Shown piece after piece: positions 11,801-27,002 of a DNA stretch of 64,000 nt (the stretch's first letter is position 1; the number at the start of each line of letters is the position of its first letter). The notes beneath the pieces were generated by a model. That model made no database searches. It worked only from the letters and a program-made list of their open reading frames with translations, and was not told where the DNA came from. Origin of the DNA: Schistocephalus solidus (Eukaryota > Platyhelminthes > Cestoda > Diphyllobothriidea > Diphyllobothriidae); NCBI GenBank assembly GCA_017591395.1, contig WEDG01000423.1, positions 62,001 through 126,000 of the forward strand, written 5' to 3'. A program made the translations under genes and the position numbers.

Positions 11801-14800
11801 GGTGATAGTGGGATGAAGAATGTCTGTGCTTGGCCGACTGATTTTCCTGTGGGTTTGCTACGCATTTTAAACGAAAAGTGATCCTTCTTCCGCTTATTCG
11901 ACAGGATCTCTGCTTGCCCTTCTGACCGATGCCCCTTCGCCCCACTTTTTCTACATTTACTGCCCCCGACGGCACTTCCCATGGTGGCCGTTTTTTGGTC
12001 TTGCGCCTCCACTTAAGACAAAAAATCCCTCGTCCGCATGTTTCCCACCGACACGTGGCCTGCTGCTTGCGAAAGGCGTGGTCGCTACCCGCAGATGATT
12101 AATCACACACACTAGTTCAGTGTATGTGCCTGGCTGCTGGCGTCGCCTTTCGGCGTTTTCCGCGCGACCACTGATGACTAGTGCATGCGTCCAGCCGACT
12201 GCTACAATCCTTCCCTGCCTGACTGAATACCTTATCGACACACTGTATGTTTCGCACTTATAAAAAGGCACGTGTGTGCACGGTCGCGATGGCGACCGCG
12301 GGTAGACGTTCCGCAGGCGTTCGGCCTGTGTGAATGCGTCAGCTGGTGAGACGACTACGAGGTAAGCCGATGGGCTACGAACATAGTCAACCTGGCGGCC
12401 GCTGTCCGCCCCCTCTAAATGGGGCTTCGAAACAGCCAGGCAACCGAGAGATACTGTTAGGCCGGTTTTGTGCACACTGATGGTGGGTCCAGCACGTAAT
12501 GGCGTCCTGGCAAACACAAGTGACACTCACCTCTGTTCTTTGAGACTATAATTCCTTCCTACTTTAGTAGACATAAAATATATGTGTACATGTGGCAGCT
12601 TGTCCATCGCAGTATTTATCAGACTGGATTTATAGGTAACGCTAGGTTATGTAAAGCATCAAGAAAGCCAGAAGCCCCAGGCTCGTGGATGGAAAGGTTT
12701 GCAATTGGTAACTGTTTTACGGCAGAACAATTATAACTGCCAAAGTTCGTATATTGCCCACACCAGGTTTTCTTTCGATAAACGCTCCTTCGGATCCTGC
12801 CGGCAGGTCTTCTGCTTAGAAGGACATATAAGAAAGGAAGTGAACCTGCTCTTTCCATCTCCAACGTTAATTTGATCGACGGATGTGCTTGATTTACAGT
12901 GTTTAAGAGCTCGTCTACATTTGTTTCTTCTGTAACAATTGCAAAGATTTCGCTGATATCAAAGCAACAGAATTCTACCGAAGCCTGTACTGGTAAAACC
13001 GGCATTTAAGTCATCCCGGGCTTTCAAGCCGCTATCTGCTATGGCTATCAAATTTTTGGAGCTTTTATAACAAATGCACATTATCGACTATGTAAATTCG
13101 AAGAGCAGAAATAGCAATACATGCAGTTTTACAAGGACTGGATAACCTTATACTACGCGCTCTAATGCCCCACCCGTAAAACCCCTATTAACGCCGATCC
13201 CGTATTACACGAGCCTAGGGTTTCTGGCTTTGTTAGTGCTGCATATAACCTACCGTTACCGTTTTATGTATGTTGCGCATCCGAAAGGGCCTAACGCATC
13301 CGCTCCCGGTCCAATGAGGTGCCTGGAGGTAGGGAAAAATTTGCCTTTTTGGATTTTATTCAGGGAAGAGCCTAGTTGTTGGAGTTTGGGTAGATGTTTA
13401 ACAGGCTGGGGTAGGCGCCGGAATGTAGCTGCAGTAGAGGGCGAAATTAAATGACAGATCTGAGCAGTGTGCGTAGGTCCAGGTTTCGCGACTATTGCAT
13501 GTAAGCCCTATCCATGACTCTCTATATGTTATTCACAGACGTCACGTAAGATGACATGACAGCGCGGTCAGGTAGTTTTTTGTGGATTTTTGAGGTTGAC
13601 CTGCTGTGAGAAATCTTAGGGTGAATTAATCCAGCGTCGGAGCGTGCATTCACAGAGCAAACGACCGGGAAAGGCGCTGTAAGAGGTAGTCGAAGCAATT
13701 TTCACATTTTCCTTGCGATTATTATTGTTGTGGTGGCTGCGAAGGTGTCACACGAGGCCAGTGCGCGTCTATAACTACGTTTTCAGTAGAAAAAATGAGG
13801 AAAGTTCCATCGTTACTAGCAGTGTTCCGTGATATTGCAGTCTAGCGTTTTCGTCTTTCCACGTCAGCCTTCTGTCTACGGTTGACTTTGAATGTTGCTG
13901 TTCCATTTTTCACGTAATTGGAGTTCGCTCGCCTGTCTTTTGCAGTACTACTCGCTCCCAATAATTGCTTATTTTCCCCCAAATTCTTTGTCCTTGTTAT
14001 TGAGCACCTGCAGCAAAATCACCATTATAAGACTCATCTGACATCCTTGCAACTCAGACATTTCAACGGGTTTTGGTTTGGTTAATTTTCTATAGTGCTG
14101 TTACACAGGTACTATTTGTCCTGGGCGTTATTTTCTTTGGAATATCTAGGGTAAATCAACTGAATTTTAACTGCAGGTCACTCGACTAACGTTTAAAATA
14201 TTATTTTGTGAGATTTCATCTAAAAGTTTTCCAAAATTGAACTTCGGAACTCATCAATTGAGGTCGCGCTTACTAAAATCGATCCTGTTTGCAATTAAAT
14301 GCCCAGGGTGCCTCTTGTTCTTGGGTTATTAATAAATGAAAGCAGCATTTTATAAGTCCAATACGAACAGGATCGCTGGAATCAATGCTTTAGTGGAGAT
14401 TCACTTTGCGTGTGTAGTTTGTTCACAAAGTCTGGTCCACTTTTGTGCTCATCGGCGTGTGTGTAGCACGCGCAGAAAGGAACATAGCCTTGTCACTCAC
14501 ATCGCCGTTATTCATCTCCAAACTTCTTCTGCCATTGGACCACGGTGAGTGTGGGTAAAGAAAGTGAAAATGATGCTGTGCACGTATTGTTTGCTATGAT
14601 TTCCCAAGGAACTACTGTACCCATTGCCACATTGATTGTCCTCGTCGTCTTTGACATGATATCAGAGTTTGACCATCGCATACGATGACGGCAACTAAAT
14701 TCCCATGAGGTAGACCTGGTGCGTATGTCTTGCGTATAAATTGGTTTGTTAGAAAGCATATTAACCTTTATGCATGTCACACTCGACCTCGTCCCATTTC

Positions 14801-16858
14801 CAGACCTACCAGGTTACTGTCAAACTGTTCGTATCATATCAGTGAGTGCCATAAAGGCCACATTGAAAAGGAGCCAGTACAAACCTGACCCTGAGTCCTG
14901 AGAGGGAACGGGTTGGCAGCCTTCCATGTGACAAACCTTATTTCGTTGCGATACAATCAAGCATAATAGCAATGCTAACAAAGACCCGGGAGACTGGAAT
15001 GGCCATTTCGGGCTTACTACCCGCATTATCCATTCATGACATTGCTACTCTGCCTCTACTATTACTAACCTTTATGCGGCTGCTGGCGGGGCTCAAGAAT
15101 GAGCCCCTAGGCAGAGCGGGCGAGTGAGTTCCATTAACAATCTGTGATCGTTCATCACCGAATGACAATCAAACATGTCAGATTTATTATACAGGGGACT
15201 GCCCTCAGTCACCGTGAAGAGGGATTGCCCAGTATCGTCCTCTCACTGCCCATCTTCCTCTCCCATGCACCAGTCGACTGTTGGAGTCTGTCAACCAGGT
15301 ACGGATTACATTAGGTGCAGGGATGATGGAGCTAGACAGCCCGCTTACGTTACCACCCAGATCCTGCTTTCCAATTCACGAACAAGGTTGCGCTGAAGGT
15401 CATAAGTGAGATGTTCATGCTCTTACATGCGACATTTCGCCCAGCATGTCGTCGCTGGTAAAGTGGAGCGCACATATTTTGCTAAGGTGAAGTGTGCTGT
15501 TTTACTGGCACGTATGCCTACTCTGAAGAGTAGCCTAGTGTGCATCACCATGGCTAAAGATGCTCGAACTTAAGTGCAGCATAGGGTGTGTGTGTGTGTG
15601 TGCAGGTAGGTTGAGGTTACATGATGTGAAGAGGAAGAGGTCAGGGCTTTTGGATTGTCAGAATCATTTCTGTATTCATCGGAGCTTTCGAACTCTTACT
15701 GGAGTCCATAGTCAGAGATGACAGTGGCAGCAAAAAGTAGCAGTTATAGAGGCAGTGACCGATCAAACCTCAGTAAAGTTAGTCCGGAGGTGACTGCGCA
15801 GGGCTCTGTATTCCTGCGCCTGATCGATAAATGTATTGGCTGAGTTCTTATTAGAGGTCCAGACTTCAATCAATTCCCAGTTTTTCTTGCTCCTTATGAA
15901 CATACGCCTGGAATACAAGCATTCGGCTCAATTCGTTTCCTGATGTGGTGTGACACGTGCAAAATTAAGTCCACTCTACTCTTCTACGCCTTCGTAGTGA
16001 GGTTAATATTTCAAAAGAGATGGTTAACATTATACTTTTTGAGAATTCACTACTTACGTTTGTCTTCTGGTCTTATTTCCTTCTAGAAGCCAACGAATAG
16101 GTCGCCTGATCAGACTATGTTGCCTTCAGCTCAAAGCTCCTACCACTCTGCTGAATATCAGCCTCCAAAAGGTATCTAGTTCTTCCGTTTTGCTGTGCGA
16201 TTTCCAGTTGGGGCAGCCTGTGATTAGGCTAATAAAATCAGTTTTTATCATTATGTTAAAAGTACATGCTCGAGTTTTTACTTGCCGTTGGCGTACTTAC
16301 ATAAGCTAATGACGTAAATGCGCTTTTTGCATTTCTCTTCCGCAATGTGCTGCCCACCGCTTCCCTTAACCTCATCGACAAAACCTCTATTACCGCCATT
16401 ATTACAAGTGTCTTTGAGTGCGAATACCTCCGATACCGCTGCAAAGTGCTCAAAACTATGCGATGAAATAGCACATTATAATATAATCCTGCTCACTTCT
16501 TTGTCGTAGTGAAGGACACTCACGCAATCTAGCCACTGACAGAAGTTTATGATGTCATGAACCTTTAGAAACCAGCGACCGCCCGGGCGCACCACACCCA
16601 CGAGTTGCAGGTTAAAAATCGCGAGCCGTGGCCTGCTATAAACATTAATGTTTCTGCAAGCTTCATTTCTAATCTGCTCATGCAAGCCATTCAAATAATT
16701 TATCTAAATTTTTAAAAATCATTTGAATATATTCTAACGAAGCCCAGTTTTCTTATTGTTAAAAATGAAATAAATTTATTTAGGAAATTAATAAAACATT
16801 CATTCAGACCAGTTTTGAAAAACCGTCCTCATTTCTTGCATTTTTTTGACGACCATTC

Positions 16859-16942
<84 letters not shown>

Positions 16943-17735
16943 ATAATGTGGAACCGACAAAGACAAGGAAACCGGAATGGCCATTTCTGGCTTATTAGCG
17001 GTCATCAGCCAGTCATACCCAATCCCAAGTGTGGCACACCTGGGATTCGAACCCGCGACCTTTGGTATTTGAGTCGAACGCTCTACCATTGAGCCACGGG
17101 CTCGTTGCTTTATCGGTTGCAATCGGAAATATGATGATAGTGTGTGGCTCACCGATCTGCTTAAGGAACATTTATGTTCCGTTGTGCCCTGGAACCCAGA
17201 CTAGAGTACTCACAGGCAGTCGCTTAGCGACGTGTAGCATATGTTGATAATGTGGAAACGACAAAGACAAGGGAGACCACATTATCAACATATGCTACAC
17301 GTCGCTATGCGACTGCCTGTGAGTACTCTAGTCTGGGTTCCAGGGCACAACGGAACATAAATGTTCCTTAAGCAGATCGGTGAGCCATAAACTATCATAT
17401 ATATATATATATACCGGGTGAGAGCTATATATATATATATATATATATATTGAAATTTCGGGTCTGACCCTAAAACGTCATGTCCGAATCACCTGACTCC
17501 ATGTCCCGCACTTAATAATTTCAGAAATTATTTACCCGATTATTCTCTGGATTCCATATACCAGAAACCGCATAGAGAACGCTGGGGGACCCACTGAGGA
17601 GCCGAACCCCTCGTTGCTGTGTCACACAGCAGCAGAAACATCGGCGAAACACGTGTCTGGGCTTTTAGCTAGTATCTATGTCGGAAGTACGGTATAACGT
17701 CTTTGTCCTGTAACCGATCGGTGAGCGCCCCATTA

Positions 17736-17777
<42 letters not shown>

Positions 17778-19829
17778 AGTGGGGCTCACCGATCTGCTTA
17801 AGGAACATGCATGTTCCGTTGTGCCCTGGAGCTCAGACTAGAGCCTCGCGGGCGGTCGCATAGCGACGTAGCATATGATGGAATGGAACCGACAAAGACA
17901 AGGGAGACCGGAATGGCCATTTCTGGCTTATTAGCCGTCATCAGCCAGTCATACCCAATCCCAAGTGTGGCACACCTGGGATTCGAACCCGCGACCTTTG
18001 GTATTTGAGTCAAACGCTCTACCATTTTGAGCCACGGGCTCGTTGTTTTGTCGGTTGTGATCGGGAATATGATGATAGTGGGGCTCACCGATCTGCTTAA
18101 GGAACATGCATGTTCCGTTGTGCCCTGGAGCTCAGACTAGAGCCCTCGCAGGCGGTCGCATAGCGACGTGTAGCATATGATGGAATGGAACCGACAAAGA
18201 CAAGGGAGACCGGAATGGCCATTTCTGGCTTATTAGCCGTCATCAGCCAGTCATACCCAATCCCAAGTGTGCACACCTGGGATTCGAACCCGCGACCTTT
18301 GGTATTTGAGTCAAACGCTCTACCATTTGAGCCACGGGCTCGTTGTTTTTGTCGGTTGTGATCGGGAATATGATGATAGTGTGGGGCTCACCGATCTGCT
18401 TAAGGAACATGCATGTTCCGTTGTGCCCTGGAGCTCAGACTAGAGCCCTCGCAGGCGGTCGCATAGCGACGTGTAGCATATGATGGAATGGAACCGACAA
18501 AGACAAGGGAGACCGGAATGGCCATTTCTGGCTTATTAGCCGTCATCAGCCAGTCATACCCAATCCCAAGTGTGGCACACCTGGGATTCGAACCCGCGAC
18601 CACACTATCATCATATTCCCGATCACAACCGACAAAACAACGAGCCCGTGGCTCAAATGGTAGAGCGTTTGACTCAAATACCAAAGGTCGCGGGTTCGAA
18701 TCCCAGGTGTGCCACACTTGGGATTGGGTATGACTGGCTGATGACGGCTAATAAGCCAGAAATGGCCATTCCGGTCTCCCTTGTCTTTGTCGGTTCCATT
18801 CCATCATATGCTACACGTCGCTATGCGACCGCCTGCGAGGGCTCTAGTCTGAGCTCCAGGGCACAACGGAACATGCATGTTCCTTAAGCAGATCGGTGAG
18901 CCCCACACTATCATCATATTCCCGATCACAACCGACAAAACAACGAGCCCGTGGCTCAAAATGGTAGAGCGTTTGACTCAAATACCAAAGGTCGTGGGTT
19001 CGAATCCCAGGGGTGCCAATCTTGGGATTGGGTATGACAGGCTGATGAAGGTTAATAAGCCAGAAATGGCCATTCCGGTCTCCCCTTGTCTCTTTGTCGG
19101 TTCCATTCCATCATATGCTACACGTCGCTATGCGACCGCCTGCGAGGGCTCTAGTCTGAGCTCCAGGGCACAACGGAACATGCATGTTCCTTAAGCAGAT
19201 CGGTGAGCCCCACACTATCATCATATTCCCGATCACAACCGACAAAAACAACGAGCCCGTGGCTCAAATGGTAGAGCGTTTGACTCCAAATACCAAAGGT
19301 CGCGGGTTCGAATCCCAGGTGTGCCACACTTGGGATTGGGTATGACTGGCTGATGACGGCTAATAAGCCAGAAATGGCCATTCCGGCCTCCCTCGTCTTT
19401 GTCGGTTCCATTCCATCATATGCTACACGTCGCTATGCGACCGCCTGCGAGGGCTCTAGTCTGAGCTCCAGGGCACAACGGAACATGCATGTTCCTTAAG
19501 CAGATCGGTGAGCCCCACACTATCATCATATTCCCTGATCACAACCGACAAAAACAACGAGCCCGTGGCTCAAAATGGTAGAGCGTTCTGACTCCAAATA
19601 CCAAAGGTCGTGGGTTCGAATCTCAGGTGTGCCACACTTGGGATTGGGTATGACTGGCTGATGACGGCTAATAAGCCAGAAATGGCCATTCCGGTCTCCC
19701 TTGTCTTTGTCGGTTCCATTCCATCATATGCTACACGTCGCTATGCGACCGCCTGCGAGGGCTCTAGTCTGAGCTCCAGGGCACAACGGAACATGCATGT
19801 TCCTTAAGCAGATCGGTGAGCCCCACACT

Positions 19830-19884
<55 letters not shown>

Positions 19885-22499
19885 CTTAAGTTCCAGCAAC
19901 TGTCGTAAGTAAAATATGGGAAAAAGAAACCAGTCAATGGACTGATCCTGTGGTATAACGTCGAAATGCTGACGAAATAATAGCATGACCACCTCTATGT
20001 GCAATACTCGATACTCACATTTGCTTCGTGCCTAGTCTATCATTCGGACCAGTCAGGTTGACTACAAAAATGATTCATTCACCGAGGTGGCTGCAGTAGC
20101 TCAGAGTACAATAAGAGGACAGGTGGAGCTCACCTCATATCAAATGCCTTTTGGTTGCAAGCTGCTCTATCTCACATTTCTTATAGCTGGTACCCGAACT
20201 AGGAGTCTGATAATTTAATCAGTATTTATATACTACTGACTGCTGGTGGGCAGAATGGTGTTTTCACGCGTCTATGGTGCTCAAACCGCCAGATTTCAGT
20301 TCGTATCTTTGGATCAGCTTTCAAATTTAACCTGAAAATGGATATCTCACTTTGAAGGACTCTATGGCCTCAGTGGCGTTTAAGCCCAAGGCAGAAGTGA
20401 CAGAACCGGATGGAATAGTGGATTCCATTTGGCATAGCATGTTGGGCGGATAATTTCAACCCGCTTGTAAAAAACGCAAAACTGTCTGTGGAGGGATTTG
20501 TGGCTGAGCATACTGAAGGCTTACCGGTTCTGTCACAGGCTCATATCCCGCCGGGTAATCAACTTTTTACGATTGTAATGTGCATTCTGTCAATTCACTT
20601 ATAAACAGTGACGTATAAATTACTTCGTACGACAGCAGATTTAAATGTTTACCTTGGCGCTATAATTTGCTCTCGGGACCTCATGCCTGTATTCAGCGGA
20701 GTTTTGTCATGGCGGCACGATTGGTGTCCAAGACTGACCGGAAGTTACACTCGGGTACGTTTCAGGTACGTGGGGATTTAAACATCAGCTCTTTGAACAT
20801 CACTTGACTAACCAACTCGCCTGCCTTCCTCACAGGTGAACCACGCTCCACCCCGGGCGTGACCTCGCCTACACAGGAAGTTGTCTCAACAACTCAGTCA
20901 CGCCTTTCACCTTTGGCCAGTACGCTGTCGCTGACTAAGGTGGGCACCAAGCAGCCACAAAGTCCTACGAACCTCGGGATGCTATGGAGTCAAGTGCCAA
21001 GCCACCCTGAGAAGTAAGTGTTTGTAATTTTCAGTCTCATTGCAGCGACCTAGTGTGAGCATTTAATTGCTTCGTTTTTTATTTTTCTTTTAAAAATCCC
21101 AAATTAAGAGTCTGGACTAGGTTGATGTCTTGTGGTTATTCGTGTCCATTGCTTTGCAACCGGGGTCAACATCGCGTAGCTATCATATTGGCAGTAGGGC
21201 AGACTTCTGTTCTTGGATATTCTCGTCTGCTGCCAACCGGACGGCAAAAGGGCGACGCCAGTCTATAGAAAACCGACGAACACGTTGCAAATGCTGAGTT
21301 ACAACAGCAACCACTCGGTGCAGCACAAACGAAGTTGTATACGCACGCTATACCGACGGGTAGAAACTCACTGCAGCACGTCAGCTGCTAAACGGGACGA
21401 GATGAAGCTTCTCCGGGAACTATTCGCAGCCAAAGGCTATCCACGACCGTTCATTGAACGGATTCAACAGCTATCGAGAACGCGGAATGAAGAGAGTTCT
21501 CAGCTAAAGTCATAGTGGAGCATTTCATACATGAAAGGGATCTTCGAAACCGCAGCTAGATCCCTTGCACCTTTCGGAATAGGAATTGCCCACAGGCCTA
21601 CCTCAACAATCCGCCAGCACGTGATGCGGCCAAAAGACCCTATTACTAATCGGGAGAAGTCAGCTGTCGTCCACCGACTTCAGTGCAGCTGCTTGATATG
21701 CAACTATGTTGAAGAAACCGGGTGAGAGCTAAAAACGCGAATGCACGAGCATTAGTTGGCCGTACGAAGGTTGAACCCAAAGTCAGAGGTGGCAACCCAT
21801 GCTGCGCAGACGGGTCACGCCTTTCACTTTGACGCCGCTTAAATTGTAGGCCGAGGTGACGATCAGACCTCAAGGCAGATAAAGGAAGCCTGGATGTCTA
21901 CTGACACATTTATCTGCCGGCTCCCTATCTGGTGTTAAGACCCTTCCTAACAGGAGACCGTTACGGTATGGAACATTCGGGGCCACCCACTATCTCCGCG
22001 GCCAACGAAACCCCGGCTGATGCGGCATCACAAGGGGTCATCTGGTGTGACGAATACCGGGAGGAACCAAGCCGTAGGGGGACACCGCGGCCGACACAAG
22101 CTGACCCGGCAGAATAGGCAATCGGCGGGGGGTACCGATACCGGAGACACGAAGGGGACACAGCGCACAGGAGCAATGCGAACAGTGGCATATAATGAGA
22201 GGTGCGAGCATGACTCCAGTCTCTGAAGATGGGTGGAGAAACAACTACTCAAAACGTCAATCACCCAATATACCTCTCCTGGTGAACGCTTCTTCTTCTT
22301 ATTCTTCTTCGTTATCATATCGCATAAACTGCCTTTGTAATCAGCCTAAAACTTGTTTAGTGGAAAACAACCTTCGCTTTCGAAGAAATACCTATTCATG
22401 TCATTTCGGTAGTTTTAAGTTCGCCCCCGATTCTCATATGCTAATTTGCCGTCAATTCTACCCTAAGTGCTGTTATTTGGGTTATCGTTCGGCTTAAGG

Positions 22500-22590
<91 letters not shown>

Positions 22591-23176
22591 GAAAGAAGGC
22601 TCGTCGGAAAATCGAGGTTTACTCGTGAATTTTTCAAGCTGGTTACACCAACCCGTCGTCAGACGAAATGAGAAGTAAGAGTTGGGATTGTCACGCTGGA
22701 GGGTTTAGGGCCAAGAGGTTACATCGACAGACTGACGCCATGGGGGGGTTAGGGGCCGTGAATCCTGTTACGATAGCTGTCGCATGTAAGGGAGGGGTGC
22801 TAGAGTTATGATAGCAAGTCAAGTGGCGGGAGATGCAGAGTCAGCGAGGATACACCTTGGCTGGGCACGGATAAGCAAATGTTGATTTTAAAGTGGGCGC
22901 AAGTCAGTGGACCGTGCACGCAGACCTTCGTAATGCGCATCCAGATCGACGTGGCGGTTGATACTGTTTGTGCCGGAGTGCCAAGCTTCGAGGAATTCTG
23001 CGTGCCTGTTTGGTGCTAGCCATGGCGACCACTTCCGTTCCCTCCCACCGAAGCGGTGGTCGCAATCAACGGCGTGCGCAAACACGAGAGACAAGGGATC
23101 ACGTCGGCGGATGGCCAGTTTGTGTTCATTTATGCGGGTCCCGAGTCGTCGGCCTGTATGGCCTACATATATATGG

Positions 23177-23258
<82 letters not shown>

Positions 23259-23345
23259 GCAGAGAAGAGACACGACAGATAATATGGGTAGATTGGATAC
23301 AGTCTGTTTCGGGCTTATTCTACCTCTCATTCAGCCAATCATAAT

Positions 23346-23415
<70 letters not shown>

Positions 23416-26400
23416 GTCGCACTTATGAGGAAAATTCCCCTTTCTTCCCCCTGTGAAGCTTGAATCAACTGCGCAATTGATCTTCCAGTATCGAAGACGA
23501 ATGAACGGTGGATTCTAGATACTTAATTTATATTCACTTCGGAAGCAACATTGGTTCTTTGTGCAATAGTTTTTTTTTACTTTAGACAAGCTTCCTTCCT
23601 TGGAAAAATTGAACCGACGAACTGTGCTTCGTAAACCATGTGGATTTGCTGTCTGTAACTCTTGAATGCCAATCAACCATTAACACGCGTTTATACATTT
23701 TGCCTCACCTCAACCAGGCATTTTAATTCTAACTGTGACGTCTAAGGATGTTTTCTTAGTCCCAAATTTTCAGCAATAAAGCCATGGCGTGTGAACCAAC
23801 AGAAGTCAGAGAGTTGTGACAGGCATAAACATATTTCGTACCTAAGGCAATTTTCTGGGGGTAGGCGGGCTTGCTACTATGAGGCACAACATGTGTTAGT
23901 CAGGCAGGGTGTGAAACACAATGTATCTGCGGCAACCTTTGCCAGGCGTCACTCGACATTGTGGATGTTGCGCCCCAAGAAACCTGCGCTGTCAGAAAGA
24001 TGGCCTGACTGGATTACGACACACGTTTATCGGGTTGTGCTGAGTTCGCGCGAGCACTTTCTTATCGCCATACATGCATGCGGTACGTCGTAGACATACG
24101 CTTTTATCCCTCGAAAGCGGAATATTCTCTCCAGTTTGTGCGACGTAGTTGCTTTGTCCGAAACTGCACCAAACCCGGTAAAAAACTCCCAACGTTTCCT
24201 ACCTTGCACTGGGTCTTTCGGCCGCATGACCTGGCGCCTGATGGTCGCCTCCGGTCTGTGTGTAGCTCCAATTCCGAGTGGTTGACGTTTTTCTCGTCCT
24301 CGTTTACATATGCAACAGTTAAAGATGATGCATGGGTATCCATTCGCTCTTAGGACCCGCCGAATATTTTGTTGTTCACCAACGTTATCTTCCGGTTGAT
24401 TTCAATGCGTCAAGGCACGCTGATATAGCGTCCTTATCCAACAGCGGTCTTGGCTAATTGGATGGTTGCTGTTGAAGCTCAGTACTCCCGTTGTATCGGT
24501 CGTCAAGACACGCCTTTTCATCATAACAGGTACTGCGACCAATCTCAGCCCTAGTCGTTTGATTCGCTTGGACCGACGGGGATGCTCACCACAAGTCGGG
24601 TACTATTCTCATAGGTTCTGGTAGTTGCTTCACTTGAAAAGGTGACCTGGCAACAACAAGTGATACATTATTCTTAGCGACCTCTTTTAAAACCTCCAAA
24701 CCTGATCCCGGAACCCCATCGATTATCTCTTTTGTACTTACACCGTCAGCCACGAATATTAGACCGCGAATGAATACTTTGCACAAAAACACGTGCATTT
24801 TTTTCTTTTGAGGCTCGTGTTACCTGATCACAATTTTTAGAAATAAAGTTGAACTGGGAACCTTGCCGTTACCAAATTGTCTTCTACCTGACTTGCTTAT
24901 GTGGGAAAAATGGCCGCCATTAGTTACATTTACCAAGTCCCACTTACGTAATTCTCGACCCAGACTCATAATCCAACTCGAACAGTTTCGTCACGGTATT
25001 TTCTTGTTAAGATCGAATGAAGTGGCGGGGTTCGAGCATAAACACCCCAGACAACTTTACTGCACGACTGCTCGACCTAGCGACTGTCTTTCGAATCGGA
25101 TACCTCTCCTGCTAATAAGAGGTGTGGAACTCTCATTACTTTCAAGGTATGCATTTCATACAGTAGCTGCCCCAATCGCGCCGCTAGTTATATCACAGGT
25201 TCGGACAGTTGGCTGACGCATGGGCGAGAGAACAAGAGTGTGGCTGACACTAGAGCATCCAACTTCACGTCATTCCTCACTATAATCAATCTTACAGGCT
25301 TGAGTCTCCTGTGAGGCACTAAGAGTGGTTGCTTGGGAGATTACCAATTGACGAGATAACTCTGTCCTCATGGCGAGTATAGTGGAGTTACTGAAGGACT
25401 GGGAGTGATGCTGCAGTGGCTCATTCTCACACATTTCTGTGGCCTGCGTATGCTGACTGTCTAGCTCTGTCATTTGCAGCTCCCACGTCTACATCCAATC
25501 ATATCCTCGTTGTCCTGCCACCGGAGCAGTGCGGGGTAGAGAGGAGAGAGTTAGATAGATGCTGCGCACGTCTTTTTCACCATAATCTAATTTAGGCGCA
25601 AGTACTCAGTGTTACGCCCGCTCCGTTTGTAGGTAGTACACGTCGGTGTTTGCAATAATCCACCTGTAATAGTATCTGCACCCATCGAAATACACCAGAC
25701 TTACCGGATAGCATGGTCACACATGTAAACTTAGCCCAACCGTAAGGCCATAGGTCAGAAATTACTAACTGGCATCCCTCTGTTCATGCCGCTGTCATGT
25801 GCGAATTCAGCCTGCCTAAGCACTGCCCTCTCTTCCCCCAGAATGTCAAATGATAAAGTGACCTGGCGCGATCGAGAGGCCCGACACAGGTCCAGTACGC
25901 ATTTGAACAGCCGTGACCTTGAGCAGAGCCAATCACAGCCAACAAAATGCAGTGCTGTATCTGTTAGCAGAGCCTCCTCGACCTCCCAGTTGTCTTCGCG
26001 GCAGGTAGATGGCCCTTCCTCCAGCTCGCGGGGTCAAACCGCCGTTCTGCGGTTGTCCTTGGATCAGCGACGGCGGGCCATCGAGGCTAGTCGGCAACGC
26101 GCCCTTCAGGTTGGGGATAAATCGGCTGCTGATCGTCATCAAGCCGCCTTCCTTGCTCTTCTACATTCCACACAGGTAAGAATTATTTCGCCGCTACTGC
26201 TCCCTGCTCGTCAATCCATGCGTCAAGCAGATGAATTCGCTTCTAATGATTAAAATGCGTTTTTTCGGCTATTACGCAATTAATGCAATAATGTCCTATA
26301 TGACTGATTTGCCTGGCTTTATGTAAAGAAGCGTGACCTTCGACGTAATGGACCGGTAGATTACGTGTTCATCAGACCAGAAAATGACTTTGTTACGTAG

Positions 26401-26951
26401 GGCTTTTGGAAGGGTTAAAGACAGAGGTCAAGGCTGTCTGTCATTCAGATATAAAACCGCGGTGTGATGCAGTGGCCGTACATGGGGCGATGAGGAGCTA
26501 AGGTTGTGAGGCTGGGATATTTATTCAGGAGTTTCCGGAATGAACAGTCGAGAGGAGGTTCATGGAGGGAGATTTGGTTTGAAACTGGGGATGGATGAAA
26601 GCCTTTTCCCAAGAGAGTAGCGATCGGATCCTGAAAACAATGTTGCTTGCAAGCAACCAGAAGATCGAAAACAACCAGGAAGTCAGCATCAAGGATAGCG
26701 TAACAACCTCGGCCAAGACGACGATTCAGGAGAGCTTGCTAGACAGTCTACCAAGCCCGAACGCGCTTTCGGACTATAACTATGCTCAGCGGTCAGCATG
26801 ACGGCAACAGCAGTCGAACTACGCATGCCCAGCCTGTCTGCGCATAAGAATTTTGCCCTGATACCGCAGATGCCATTGCTGGTGATTGTGATGTGGTGAT
26901 GATGATGATGAGGGGGATAATGATGATGGTGATGGTGACGGTAGTGGTGGC

Positions 26952-27002
<51 letters not shown>

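Noticed and set aside
11957..12526. 189-residue - strand frame as a gene
   Set aside because: No recognised domain, no splice borders or start context that persuade, and a composition like repeat-derived GC-rich DNA. Left as an unexplained frame.
16318..16474. Possible exon ([20 protein letters not shown]...)
   Set aside because: Protein-like in look, but no acceptor gives the phase needed between exons 16171 and 20836, which already join without it.
17031..17103. tRNA gene
   Set aside because: A and B boxes are good, but the anticodon and acceptor arms do not pair properly, and the block is embedded in a repeated unit. A SINE head fits better.
18400..19807. Several frames of about 100 residues with the same sequence ([19 protein letters not shown]...)
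   Set aside because: They are translations of the tandem SINE unit on both strands, with identical copies every 305 bases or so; the tRNA-like promoter explains the conservation.
17775..19832. CRISPR-like repeat array
   Set aside because: Repeats are about 305 bases, in both orientations and without unique spacers; the DNA is eukaryotic.
22958..23463. Frames with long Tyr-Ile runs
   Set aside because: They are translated (AT)n microsatellites.
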